Of a DNA stretch of 64,000 bases, positions 11,372-21,896 are shown piece after piece; position 1 is the stretch's first letter; each line of letters starts with the position of its first letter. The stretch lies in the NCBI GenBank assembly GCA_001936135.1, contig CP012822.1, forward strand, positions 1 to 64,000, in the 5' to 3' direction. A model generated the notes under the pieces. That model did no database searches, was not told the DNA's origin, and was given only the letters and a program-made list of their open reading frames with translations. The position numbers and the translations under genes are program-made. The stretch is from Saccharomycopsis fibuligera x Saccharomycopsis cf. fibuligera (taxonomy: Eukaryota > Ascomycota > Saccharomycetes > Ascoideales > Saccharomycopsidaceae).

Positions 11372-12087
11372 CCTTGGTGCTGAAATGAGATTGAAATGCT
11401 TTGAGAAGATAATTTAATGATTATAGATTTGTTTAAATACTAAACAAGAAAAGAAAAAAGAAGATTTGTAAAATTTGCACTTTTATTATTTTGCGTAACC
11501 TTCCTGACGTACTTCTTTGTCCTATCTAAAGAAAAATTGTGAAAAAAAAAAGTTTTTTGGGGGCTCTGTAGAACCGTTCTTTTTGCTTATTAGTATTGCA
11601 TCATTTCTTTTAATCTCACCTGAAAAGATTGGCACTTCTCTAGGGGTGTAATAATTTCTGGAGAAAAAAAAGCCAAGTATGCACAAAACTCCTATCATTG
11701 TCGTCGAATGTTAACTTTTTCAACTTTAGTAATGACGGCTCAAAAGATTAAAAAGATAAAGACTTACATCTCCCGTTTAAAAAATACTTGAGCTAAAGTT
11801 TTTGCTTCATGCATTTTATACGCATTATTTTAGGTTGCATGACATGCTGCAATAAACTGCAGAGAAATTTTTAGTTTCGATTTTTTTACGCAATGCAGCT
11901 TCTTCAACGCAATGTCTTTCTTGTAATATTCACCGCTTCCTTTAATGAAGAAGTTGGTCAAAAACGCTTTTCTAGATTTTCTTTGATAAACAAAAAATAT
12001 ATTTTTTGCTTAATCGAAATTTCGAAATATTGCTTTGTATGAAGAGAGGCAGCAACAGATCACAACCTGTCTAGCAGAAAATCAAAA
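11372..12087. promoter_or_regulatory. shared divergent promoter of CFEM and FRP1-like genes
   Basis: This 716-bp region separates the two ATGs. It contains GCCAAG at 11672-11677, the core recognised by the pH regulator Rim101 in Candida, and CTAGGGGTGTAA at 11640-11651, a motif that recurs upstream of two other genes in this window. In C. albicans the equivalent pair responds to iron and alkaline pH. That regulation is inferred here, not shown. Confidence 0.55.
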
Positions 12088-14067
12088 ATGGCTATACCCT
12101 TCAATCAACAATACTATGTCGAAAAAGAACGTAATAACAAGTTTCAGTGGCTCATTTTGGTAATAACTTTTGGGCTCCTACTACTACATGGGTTAATATT
12201 CCATTGGATACCAAATCATCTAAGATCAAAAAGAAGCACAAATTCTTTAAAATTTATACTGTATTTCAAGTTTACAAAATACATATCTTATATAAACACA
12301 TGCATCAAGATTCCCAAACTCTGGAAAAAAAACGAACATTACTATTTTCAGCCATCTTTATTATTATTATATTTGGAATATCTTGCAGTTAACGCGCTTT
12401 TTGCGTTTGCACAAACCAAAGACATAAATTATGAACCAAGAACATACATTATCGGGAAACGCTTGGGAAAACTAGCTATTGGTAATATGCCCCTAATCTA
12501 TCTATTCGTTACAAAAAATGATCTACTCTCCGCGATTTCCGGATTGCAGCAAGACAGATTGATTGTATTTCATAAATGGATTGGGAGAACTATATGGATG
12601 CTAACTACAGCACATTTGTATCTATGCGCCACTTACTGGTTGAATATGAATGTTACGTTGATGCTTGAGATCCCGCCTCAATATTTTGGAATGATCGCAT
12701 ATGCATCGTGCTGCTTTCTAACATGGGCTTCTCTAAGATGGATTAGAAGAATAGCTTTCGATGTGTTCCTTGTTCAGCATAGAGTTTTTTCCTTTTTGAT
12801 GTTACTTTTCTCGTTTTTTCATAGCTCACAGAGCAAAGCAGGGGTAATTTTTGCAGTCCATATGCTAGTCATTGATAGAATAGTGAGCAGAGTGCTTGGA
12901 ATAATTCATTGTCGCAGATCCCCAACCAAAGGAATTTCCAAATTTGAAACTTTTGATGAAGATACCCTTTTAGTGACTATTCCTATAAAAATAAACAAAA
13001 AGCAAAACCCAAATTTATGGTATAACTGTATTCTACCAAAGTATGGAACTTGGAAAGCAGGTCTGCATGTTTTGTTGAATGTGCCGCTGATCTATAAATT
13101 CCAATATCACCCCTTCACAATTTCTTCGTTGGCTGAAACAGGAGAGATTAAATTACTTATTAGGAAACAAAAAGGGTTCACCAAGCATATAGTCAATAAA
13201 GTCTTAAGACTAGAAGGAAGTAGTACAGAAGACTATGAGCCGACGAGATTTGAAAATCTCAAAGCTAAATTACAAACCAAAGTGCAAAAGATTTTACAAA
13301 GCGCCAAAGACATTGTCATGTCTTACGTGCCAAAAAGGTGGCATAATTTTGATGGTGATGAATGCTCCTATGACCTAGAAGAAGAAAAAGAAGCAGTGAC
13401 AATGAAGGCGATTATAAATGGGCCATATGGGGCTAACTATCAAACTTTAATGTCATTTGATTCTATGTTATTTTTATGTGCTGGTTCTGGTGGCTCATTT
13501 ATTTTTCCTGTGTGTTTAGATTTCCTCATTGAAAACGAAAAACGGAATGCTGCTAGTGATTTTTTTAACCGCCCTGAAAAATGTCTGGTTCATTTATTAT
13601 GGACAATCAAGGAAAAGCAAAATATCATTTGGTATAAGCATATCATTGATAAATTGTTACCTTATATTACGGGTGGAAAACTTAGATTGACTATAAACAT
13701 TAGCAGATACGAACCTGATATTCTGATTACCAACACATCTGAAACAAAGTTTCAAGAGATGCAAAACATTTCTAACAAAACCGCTGAAACTTCATCCATA
13801 GATCAAAGAGAATATTCATTTCTGTATGCAAAAAGTATCATGGAAAGCGGATTAGTTGAAATTCAGCATGGCAGGCCAGATTTAAAGTATGAAATATCAA
13901 CTGCTACTCTGAATATAATACATAATTTTAAAAATTCGACATCAAGATCATTGGCAGTTATGGCGTGTGGACCTAATCAGTTTCTGTCGAAAGTGAAAAC
14001 AGAATGTCAAAGAAATAGAAAAATTAAAAACTCTCCTGATATTTACTGCTACTGCGAGTCATTTTGA
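12088..14067 (+). CDS. FRP1: ferric-reductase-related haem-uptake protein (FRP1-like)
   Basis: The 659-residue protein belongs to the NOX/ferric reductase superfamily. Two His pairs, each 14 residues apart (His162/His176 and His231/His245), would hold two haems across the membrane. HPFTISS (from residue 341) is the FAD-binding motif. GPYGANY and the following CAGSGGSF form the NADPH-binding start, and MACGP lies near the C-terminus. A charged insertion (about residues 390-445, rich in Glu/Asp and Lys) lies between the FAD and NADPH blocks. The protein has no cleavable long ectodomain. In C. albicans, Frp1 works with CFEM proteins to bring in haem iron. The adjacent divergent CFEM gene supports that reading over a general FRE-type reductase. 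Confidence 0.85.
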   Translation: MAIPFNQQYYVEKERNNKFQWLILVITFGLLLLHGLIFHWIPNHLRSKRSTNSLKFILYFKFTKYISYINTCIKIPKLWKKNEHYYFQPSLLLLYLEYLAVNALFAFAQTKDINYEPRTYIIGKRLGKLAIGNMPLIYLFVTKNDLLSAISGLQQDRLIVFHKWIGRTIWMLTTAHLYLCATYWLNMNVTLMLEIPPQYFGMIAYASCCFLTWASLRWIRRIAFDVFLVQHRVFSFLMLLFSFFHSSQSKAGVIFAVHMLVIDRIVSRVLGIIHCRRSPTKGISKFETFDEDTLLVTIPIKINKKQNPNLWYNCILPKYGTWKAGLHVLLNVPLIYKFQYHPFTISSLAETGEIKLLIRKQKGFTKHIVNKVLRLEGSSTEDYEPTRFENLKAKLQTKVQKILQSAKDIVMSYVPKRWHNFDGDECSYDLEEEKEAVTMKAIINGPYGANYQTLMSFDSMLFLCAGSGGSFIFPVCLDFLIENEKRNAASDFFNRPEKCLVHLLWTIKEKQNIIWYKHIIDKLLPYITGGKLRLTINISRYEPDILITNTSETKFQEMQNISNKTAETSSIDQREYSFLYAKSIMESGLVEIQHGRPDLKYEISTATLNIIHNFKNSTSRSLAVMACGPNQFLSKVKTECQRNRKIKNSPDIYCYCESF

Positions 14068-15781
14068 TTAGCCTTCAAAATTACATATATTTTTTAATCA
14101 TTACAAGAAATTTTTTGCTTTAAGTACATTATTTGCTCAATATGAACGTTTTATTTATAATTGTTTTAATTGAATTATGGCGTAACGTAAAGCATAATAC
14201 AGTTGGTGTTCCATGACCGGCTGTAAAATGATACCCATATAGTTTTTTAACGTCCCATAGATACAGATATAAACCAATATATTAACAAACTTAAGCTACC
14301 TTTACAATAAAATCAAGTTAAGTTGCGCAAATTACTGATAGTGAGTACACGGACAAGAATCAAGACAGCAGCAATGACAACAGCTAACAAGAACTCCCAA
14401 AAAAAAGTTAAAAAAAAATCTATTTCTCGACATTTTTCGACCAATCAAATTCAAGGGGCACTCTTTACCAACTATAATACGATGAAGTCAACACATGATA
14501 CTACCAGCTTCATTTCTACGGGGAAGTTTAAATCTCATGTTAAGTAAGAAATCAAACCTCTCTTGTAGAACTCCAACAAATAAGGTTACAAACTGAACCC
14601 ATCCGGCGATCAAAGTTATGCTAAAATCGGCGGTTTACACCAACGAGAGGCCATTTGTTCCTTTGGTTACCAAATACTGCTATCGGGTCTCATTCGGTGT
14701 CTTTTATTTTTGAGTAGCTTTACTTTTTTAATTGCTGCCAAAGTTTATCGCATTTTCAAGAATTGACACCCCTAAGAAAAAGTCACTGGTTCACTATTAA
14801 CATTATAGTCTAGTACAAAGTGTCTCTAAACAGGTTTTGGTATCTTAACCGAATATCAAAAATTGCACTCTTTCGACATTTTGTTTTTTTTTTTTTTGTT
14901 TTTTTCTTCATTTAGAAAAAGTGGCTATGCCCAAAAACTTTGGTGTACAGTAAAGCTTCCATAAGGTAATTTGTTTCTGCAAAAAATTACTGGATGAGGA
15001 GAGCGGGTGGAGGTGGTGCGCCATCAACCGACAAATTGTCCTCTCTTCGGGAACAAGTGCGCATTTCTAAAAAATCAGCCGCTCCTACTGCCAGTTTTTG
15101 CATGTGAAAATTTCACTTAATTGAGGTTTAACGCATCTTTTTTTGTTTTTCTAGCAGGTTTTACAAATACGTAAATAGTTATATTGAGGTGAAGGCTACA
15201 ACCTCTAGGGGCCTCTCTACGGCAATATACTTCAAATCAAATGTAAAATCTATAAATCTTTGCAAACACTGTATTCAGCTATTGTGATTGACAATAACAG
15301 TCAAATATGATTATTATTTTCATTGATATCTTATAAGCAAACTTGTTATTGGGCTTAATCGGACAGTGACCTCAGTTGAATACAGTTTTTAGACATTTTT
15401 CCTATTGTTGGGGTGCTATTTTTATGCATGATTCAATACGCTTAGCTCTTTATGCATCACCAAAAATCTGCATCTATGCATGCCACTCGCCAACATTGCA
15501 GCCAGCCAAAAGTTGAAAAACGTAATATACATTGTGGGCAAACTATGGGGTCCGATTAGATGAACACAAAAGACAAACTTACTTAGAAATGAAAAATAAA
15601 GCCAGTTTGAGTTACTATTTTGTTGCCTTGAAAATTGAATAATATTTAATGCCATATCTTTCCTGTGTCTGAATTATAATATAAGTAATTGTAACTTAAT
15701 ATTTCAATTAACAACAATTTTTTTTTTTTTTTTACAAAAACCTTCCATTCGCTTCGCTTATTTCACAAAGACATTGATAAT
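14068..15781. other. intergenic region upstream of Cys-rich GPI protein
   Basis: No gene is supportable in 1.7 kb. It contains the promoter-type motif TGACACCCCTAA at 14764-14775 (reverse TTAGGGGTGTCA) and a T-rich stretch just before the ATG at 15782. Confidence 0.5.
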
Positions 15782-16582
15782 ATGCTTTCCACTCGCTCAT
15801 TACTACCTGTTGCTGCCTTAGTTTCTTTGGCACAAGCTGCTGCTGCTCCTGAAAAAGACCTTATTTCATTCGCCAAGGAGTTTAATTTGCCAAAGGAATT
15901 TTTAAAAGCTGTTGGTTCAGACATTCAAAAAAGAGAGGTCTCTTATGCTTGTCATGCTAGCTGTGGCTACTTAATCTATGCCGCCCAAGATTGTAAAAGT
16001 GGTGACTCTTACGACACTAGTTGTATGTGTTCTGATGGTTCAACTTTCAATAGTTATTTGGATAGTTGTTTGGACTGTGGTTGGTGTCTTTATGATGACT
16101 ACTTTGGTTATTTAACTGATGCTTTGTCTGCTTGTGGGGACCCAACGACTCCAACTGGTACTTCTTGTGCATCCACTGCTACCAATACTGCTTCTTCATC
16201 TTCTGCAACTTCTGTAGAAGCTACCACTACTTCTGCGAGCTCAACCAGCACCCCTGCAGTTGAATCTTCTTCCAGCGAAGTTGTCTCCTCAACAAGTGAT
16301 GCTGCTGTAACTTCAACTGAAGAAAGCCAAGGTGTTAGTTCTGCTGCTATTGATACTAGCACTTCAAATGTTGAAGCTTCTACTGACTCTTCCGTTCAGC
16401 CTGAGGGTAAAAGTTCTAGTGAAACTTCAGCAGAATATTCTTCGACTGCTTCTGTATCTGCAGACTCATCTTCAACTGCTGCTACCGTTGCTACTTTTTC
16501 TGGAGCTGGGTCCTATGTGACTACGGTATCCGTATTCGCCTCTATTTTGACATTAGCCGCCTCTGTTGTTGCTTTAATCTAA
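15782..16582 (+). CDS. Cys-rich, Ser/Thr-rich GPI-anchored wall protein
   Basis: The 266-residue protein has a signal peptide (about 1-21, ending in an Ala-rich stretch) and a short pro-region with a Kex2-type Lys-Arg at about 51-52. A compact domain follows (about residues 55-120) with ten cysteines, including CHASC, CMC and CLDCGWC. A long Ser/Thr/Ala stalk with acidic residues (about 130-240) and a hydrophobic C-terminus fit GPI anchoring. The Cys pattern resembles small CFEM-like and CHAxCG-type fungal surface modules, but is not a canonical eight-Cys CFEM. It lies 1.7 kb downstream of the FRP1-like gene, so a surface role beside the haem-uptake pair is possible. I do not recognise a named orthologue. 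Confidence 0.85.
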   Translation: MLSTRSLLPVAALVSLAQAAAAPEKDLISFAKEFNLPKEFLKAVGSDIQKREVSYACHASCGYLIYAAQDCKSGDSYDTSCMCSDGSTFNSYLDSCLDCGWCLYDDYFGYLTDALSACGDPTTPTGTSCASTATNTASSSSATSVEATTTSASSTSTPAVESSSSEVVSSTSDAAVTSTEESQGVSSAAIDTSTSNVEASTDSSVQPEGKSSSETSAEYSSTASVSADSSSTAATVATFSGAGSYVTTVSVFASILTLAASVVALI

Positions 16583-17831
16583 AAGATTTAACTTAACTAT
16601 TAGTATTCGGTAGTTCTTTGTCAGATTGTTGCTAATTTTTTCTTGACCAAAATTTATACTTTTTACTTTCTTCTCCATTTTTAAATCTAGCAAAGTTTAA
16701 TTTCAGATTCTCATGCTCTTGCAATGCTTCAGGCTTAACCTTTTAATTAATTCCACAACTACATTGATTCAAAAACTTTTCATACTTGTGTTTTCAAATG
16801 AGAAATTAAAGAGGTTTACCATATTTAAAAAACCAAATTGTTTCAGTACGCTTCAGATTTCAAGTTCAATTTTCAGTGTACAAATTTAAGCGGTATGATA
16901 TTGGCAAATTATTCCAAAAACTTCTCTTGTGTAGTTTAATAAAAATAGCAATAAATCAGCTCTATGCTTTTTATAGAGAGAATAAGCAAAGATGTATCAA
17001 AAATATAAATAAGATATTCCTTATTAAAGGCCAATTAGAAAGCAAAGAAATCAATAGCAAAGTAAAAAAATATGAAAGAGCAAATAATGAAAAGCAAAAT
17101 AAAAAGGAAAATAAGAGAGAATACTACAATTAAATTTAAGTGCAAGAGGATTTGGTCAACTAGAGGTAGGCTTATATTCAAACATCTTATTATATATTGT
17201 GGAACTACAATGATACGTTAACTATTGTATCGGTGTAAAATTGAAAAGATCTATATATTCATACAAACCTTTCAGAGTTTCTCATAAATCAGTAAATATT
17301 AAATTGGTGTTTTCTATGTGGTCAATTGCAGATCATTGCCAAAAAAGCATTATCAAAGTCAAATTTGTTTTATTAAAAAACTTTGAACATGTTATTAGTT
17401 GAACCTTTTTTAGAATAAACAAGAGCATAACATATGGACATCTAAATTTCAGTTATCGTTTTGCTGCTCGCACAAAATCCTGGAAGTGCAAATTAGTTGC
17501 CTAGAATTTTTATTCGAAGAGAAGTCGCTGCTTACTTTTCCAATTTGTTTTTTGGTTGGAATAAAGCTAGTATACATCCAATGGACACACTGACCATTGT
17601 TAAATTATCTGCATTTGGCTAGAAGTATATGATTTAAATGTAGAATAAGAATTGAAACTTAGAATATTATAATGGGGTTTTAAAACTGGCAAAGGCTTTC
17701 AAAAAACCAAACGATCTCAATCATTATAGTTGATTTGAAAGCAAATATTAAGAGACGCATTACCGCTTCATCTTATTATAATAATGGCAGCGACAAAAAA
17801 ATTTTATGTTTATACATTGCAGTGATAATAC
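16583..17831. other. convergent intergenic region
   Basis: It is AT-rich with no credible gene. A Lys/Asn-rich frame at 16876-17133 starts with GTG and is a composition artefact. Confidence 0.5.
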
Positions 17832-18245
17832 TCAATCATTGTGGATATTATTGAAATTTCCGCCTTGGTCTCCGGCACTACTAAACTGATTGTCATCCAC
17901 ATCATTAAAATCCAAATCAAAAGTTTTTCTTAGGAAAACGCCCAATAGTCCACAAAGTACCAACACGAGGACGTAGAAGAAATATTTGTTTTTGTCATTA
18001 ACAAACCGGGGAATGAAACTTTTATAACTCACTTTCCTTAACAAATAATCATTGCGACTTTTATATACATTGTAATTGATATCATCATTCCCGTGTGTTT
18101 CATCATTAGTCAAATGGACGCTTTGAGCACCATCACCATTATTACTAGTCCCGCTGTCACCTCCTCTGGTATTTAGCTTTTGTTGAACTTTGACATATTT
18201 TTTAAATAGAGGCAATTCGTACTCTTCTATTGCGGGCGTGGACAT
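17832..18245 (-). CDS. small single-pass membrane protein, unknown
   Basis: The first ATG is at 18245, giving 137 residues; the frame stays open a further 11 codons upstream but without an ATG. The N-terminal about 90 residues are hydrophilic, with an acidic Gly/Asn/Asp-rich middle. A basic stretch (YLLRKVSYKSFIPRF) precedes one strong membrane segment (about residues 92-111, FFYVLVLVLCGLLGVFL). A 30-residue acidic/Asn-rich tail follows. Topology fits a type II or near-C-terminal-anchored protein of the secretory pathway or mitochondrial outer membrane. I do not recognise the family. Codon use looks normal for the window. Confidence 0.65.
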   Translation of the reverse strand: MSTPAIEEYELPLFKKYVKVQQKLNTRGGDSGTSNNGDGAQSVHLTNDETHGNDDINYNVYKSRNDYLLRKVSYKSFIPRFVNDKNKYFFYVLVLVLCGLLGVFLRKTFDLDFNDVDDNQFSSAGDQGGNFNNIHND

Positions 18246-19459
18246 TATTTGATGTACAACAAAATTGGTTGAAAGCAAAAGATTTAATGGGCGCTATTAA
18301 TGATAAGAGACAAGAATGATTACTTGTTTGCTTGGCTATTCGGAATATCTGAGCTATCCGATAATGCATAATGCCTGCCATCCGCTTCAATCATAAATTA
18401 ATCAAAAAACAGCTGTTGGTTATGTGCGATGCCCAGGTATGGTGATGAATTCATGACGCACAATGACGCAGAATTTTACTTTAGGAATTGGGGTAAAGTG
18501 GCGTAGCTACGGAGGTACCTACACATCTGGTACTCCGTTGTGAGCGCTACTATGTAGCAAGATATTCTAATATAACTCAAAAAAATAACCCGTACGTATA
18601 TGTGTGGTTAATACAAATAAGATAAATAGCAAAATTATTGGGTGTAAGAAGAAAGATTGGAAGGAATTGATGCGGATAGTGACAAAATATAAAATATCAA
18701 GTATACTAAATAATGATGTAAGGATGATTGTATGTACGGATGTACACATCACAGCGTCCATGGCATTTTGGGAGGAGTATCCCTTAACGGTTACTATCGA
18801 TTTCACATTTGTAGCAGGTAATGCCATACAAAAAGGACTAATTGGGTGGTGAAACATTCAAAATTTAATACAACCTTGAAAAGCTGTAGAAATAAGGTTA
18901 CTCTTTTGAAAAATAAACCCCACAACGTATTTCTTTGGAAACTCACGTCACTTCTTTCCAATATCATTTATCTCGATTCAATATTTGACACTCAGTTTGA
19001 CCTGTCTAGGTTTTAATAAAAAAAATAAACACGTAGTGGCTGATACACCAAATAGCAAACATTGTGTTCTAGATCTTTTGATTGGGATATAGACTACATT
19101 TCTCCAATTTTTCTATTATTTTCTTACCTGTAATAAGATATACAAATTATTTACTATAATACTTACTTTACGTTTCACTTCTATTAATTGTCTGATTATT
19201 ATTAGAATACAGTCAAACCTAATATCATTATAAAGTTTACTGTTTAGTTATAAGGCATTAATAATTAATAAAGATGAGTTTTGAGTCAAGAACGCAAAAC
19301 CAAAAGCTAAAAAATGCAAACAGCTCAGGCTTCAAAACAGAATACCCAGTTAATAAATAATGAATAGTGATTAATCCAGACTAACAAAAAATGTAAGTCA
19401 AAAATGAGAATGAAAGTTGAGAAAAAAAAGTAACAAATCGACAATTTGTTTGATAAATA
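18246..19459. other. intergenic region, possible weak frames only
   Basis: Overlapping frames on both strands at 18567-18857 (96 codons on -, 82 on +) have no recognisable family. The + one lacks an ATG. A GGGTGTAAG stretch lies at 18640-18648. Nothing here is supportable as a gene. Confidence 0.4.
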
Positions 19460-20138
19460 TCAGTTTCCAGTAGAATTCAAATTCAGTTGAATTTGGCTCT
19501 TCAAAGCAGCAAAAGGTGACGATCTATAATGAGAGTTGCTTAAAATTCCCTGGAACTGCTTGCGTTCAAGCATTTCAACTTTCTTCTGGCCTTTAAGCGA
19601 TTTATGAGGATTAGGAACATTTTGACGTTTAGGACCAATGTATCCATTTGCATTAGTTTGACCATGCACTTGACCATGGCTAGTTATTGATTTATTGACT
19701 TGGTTATCTTCCACAGAGATAATATCCAACGTATCGCGCAAATCATCTAATTTTGGCTTAAGTGCGTCTTTTAACTTTCTTTTTCTTCTTCGTACTGCGC
19801 TTTTACTAATCTCATTAAAATTCTTGTAAGCTGGGTCATTTGGGTTCAAATGCAGTTGCTCTTGTTTCTCTTCTTGTGATTGTATGCCAGCAGCTTGTAT
19901 TTTAGAAGAAAACTGCAAGGACTTAGCTAATTTTTTTTGTAACTTGGATTGTCTGCTACCGACAGCAGTGTTTAAACTTGTGATAGAAGGTTTTGATCTT
20001 GATGTGGCACTGAGGGCTTTCGACCTTATCTTGCGCGCACTAGAGGTTTTTTTAGTGATAGCCTAACAAAGTATTAGTATACAATACAGCAAAGTGAGGC
20101 TAAAACCACACAAACAATGAACAACTATAACATACCAT
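19460..20138 (-). CDS. SLX9: Slx9-like ribosome biogenesis factor (spliced)
   Basis: It is rebuilt as exon 1 = ATG (20138-20136), intron 20135-20063 (73 nt: donor GTATGT, branch-like TATACTAAT, acceptor TTAG), exon 2 = 20062-19460. The product has 201 residues, close to yeast Slx9 (about 210). Family signs: a basic N-terminus (MAITKKTSSARKIRSKA), a central SKSAVRRRKRKLKDALKPK block, and a C-terminal FxxIL-N-x4-PFxALxxxI block. Slx9 acts in 40S pre-ribosome maturation and export of pre-40S particles. Without the intron no ATG is available, as the uninterrupted frame starts only with TTG. The gene is divergent from TOM20. Confidence 0.88.
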
Positions 20139-20679
20139 AATGATAGTGTATTTGCTTGAGGTTTATATTTGATTTGTTAAGCTCTTTATAATCATCATTC
20201 TATATTCCTAATTATGCATTTAGATAATTTTTTTTAACTTGTGGGTGTAATGTAGGGTAACCTATAGGATCACTACATGACTGAACTTCTTGAACTTGCT
20301 ACTATGCTTTTGTTTTTTTAATAGCCTTTAGTGTGCCGTAAGGCGAAGGTTTTGAACCTGCTTTTAGTTTAAAATTTCGGGAAATATGTTCAAAATTTTT
20401 TGCCAATGTTGGTGTGTCCGATGAGCCAGCCTGGCTTTTCAATACATTTTCAGAAGTACATCATCACCGGTTTTCAATTACGAGCCCCGATGCAGTAAAA
20501 AATTTCATCGTCAAAAATGAAGAAAGGGTTTGAATTTCCATTCCGTAACTAAAAGCTGAAGGTAAAGCTGAAGCTGAAAAGAGTATAAATAGTTTATTTA
20601 ATAATTCTGTGCATTTTGAATCATCAATTTGCTACTTTAACAACTCACAATTATTACATATACATAATTAATATAAACG
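20139..20679. promoter_or_regulatory. divergent SLX9/TOM20 promoter
   Basis: This 541-bp region lies between two ATGs. TATAAATA at 20584-20591 is about 90 bp upstream of the TOM20 ATG. GTGGGTGTAATGTAGGG at 20241-20257 resembles the telomere G-strand and may bind a general regulatory factor; that is an inference. Confidence 0.45.
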
Positions 20680-21192
20680 ATGGCTAAATTTGGAATTGTT
20701 TTATCTTTTGTGGCTGCTTCATTAATCGGTTACGCAGTCTACTTTGACTACCAACGCCACCATTCTACCGAATTTCGTCAAAACTTAAAGAAATCAGAAA
20801 AGCAGTTTCAAAAGAAAGCTGAAAAGAACAAGAAAAAGGAAAGCAAAGCTAAATTGGAACAAGTTAAGTCCAAATTATTGACTAGCTTAGATAAAGACCC
20901 AGTGCCTAAGGACATTAGTGAAAAAGAATCATACTTCATGAAACAACTTGGTGTTGGTGAGCAACTTGCTGCTAGCCCAGGTAAAGAGGTTGATGCTGCT
21001 CTTTGTTTTTATAAAGCTTTGGCTGTTCATCCAAATCCAACTGATATTTTGAACATTTACCAAAGAACAGTTCCAGAACACGTTTATGAATTGGTTGTTA
21101 TGATGATTGCTATCAAACCACCATTAGCTGTTGTCAACATCTTAGGTGAAGCTAGTATTGAAGAACTCAATAAATCCGATAACCTTGACTAA
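20680..21192 (+). CDS. TOM20: mitochondrial import receptor Tom20
   Basis: The 170-residue protein has an N-terminal membrane anchor (about residues 5-22), then the family signature AVYFDYQRRH-like segment (YAVYFDYQRHHSTEFR). A Lys/Glu-rich linker (about 30-65) leads to the receptor domain. The domain contains AALCFYKALAVHPNPTDILNIYQRTVPE and the MIAIKPP block, which match yeast Tom20 closely. Tom20 sits in the outer membrane and recognises presequences for the TOM complex. The acidic tail is short. The length (170 residues against 183 in S. cerevisiae) is normal. Confidence 0.95.
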   Translation: MAKFGIVLSFVAASLIGYAVYFDYQRHHSTEFRQNLKKSEKQFQKKAEKNKKKESKAKLEQVKSKLLTSLDKDPVPKDISEKESYFMKQLGVGEQLAASPGKEVDAALCFYKALAVHPNPTDILNIYQRTVPEHVYELVVMMIAIKPPLAVVNILGEASIEELNKSDNLD

Positions 21193-21896
21193 ATGCCAAA
21201 TTTATAATGTTAATTTGAATTCTAAGGGAAAATTTCGCTGTGTTATATTAAATTGTTTTTGTTTGTATGTTTAGAGTGCTTTTTGGTCTACGTTCACAAG
21301 GCATGTATGTGAGCATTCATCATCGGAAAAAGTTTTTGGCTTGGTTTCTTCTGTTTCTGTTTAAGTTGTTGATTTTGAAAGTCGCATTTTTTGCACGCTA
21401 CTTCAACTCTAAATTGGGTACTTTGGGAAGTTTGTAATTTTTGGATTAGAAAAAAAAAAAAAAAAATAAAAAGTACTCATAGTAGAAATTTAAGAGAACA
21501 GTCATTTAGTTTGCTTTCCATTTTATGTTTGTTTGTCTCCCAAAGGTTAAAAAAGAAAACGTTTTAATGAATGGAATCTTAGGACCAAATTATTTTAGTA
21601 GTCCTGTCTATATTTGTTTATCATTTATTTTTTGTTACGACTTTTCATGTATGTTTATTCTGTTCATATTCTTTTTTTTTTTTTTTTTTTTTTACCTTTG
21701 ATTTACATTCTAATCATACTTATCATGTTTATATTAGGCTTTCTTTTTTGTTTATATAACTCGTTATTATCATCCGTAATCACTATATTTATTGTTTTTA
21801 TCTGATTTTATAAATTGGAGTTTTATAACAGGCAAATAAGTCGTAGTAAGGTATTACTAAATCAAAGATTTAATGTCAGTTGTTTTCCAAAAAATA
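21193..21896. other. 3' region of TOM20, T-rich
   Basis: It holds homopolymer runs (A at 21450-21465, T at 21671-21692) and a low-complexity Phe/Leu/Ile frame at 21614-21805 that I do not accept as a gene. Confidence 0.5.

Noticed and set aside
18567-18857. Overlapping frames on both strands near 18.7 kb
   Set aside because: The two strands compete, one lacks ATG, and neither shows a family.
20340-20370. tRNA on the minus strand from a B-box-like GTTCAAAAC
   Set aside because: No matching acceptor or anticodon stem around it; the same test failed for the B-box-like sites near 30650 and inside TUB1 and the hexose transporter.
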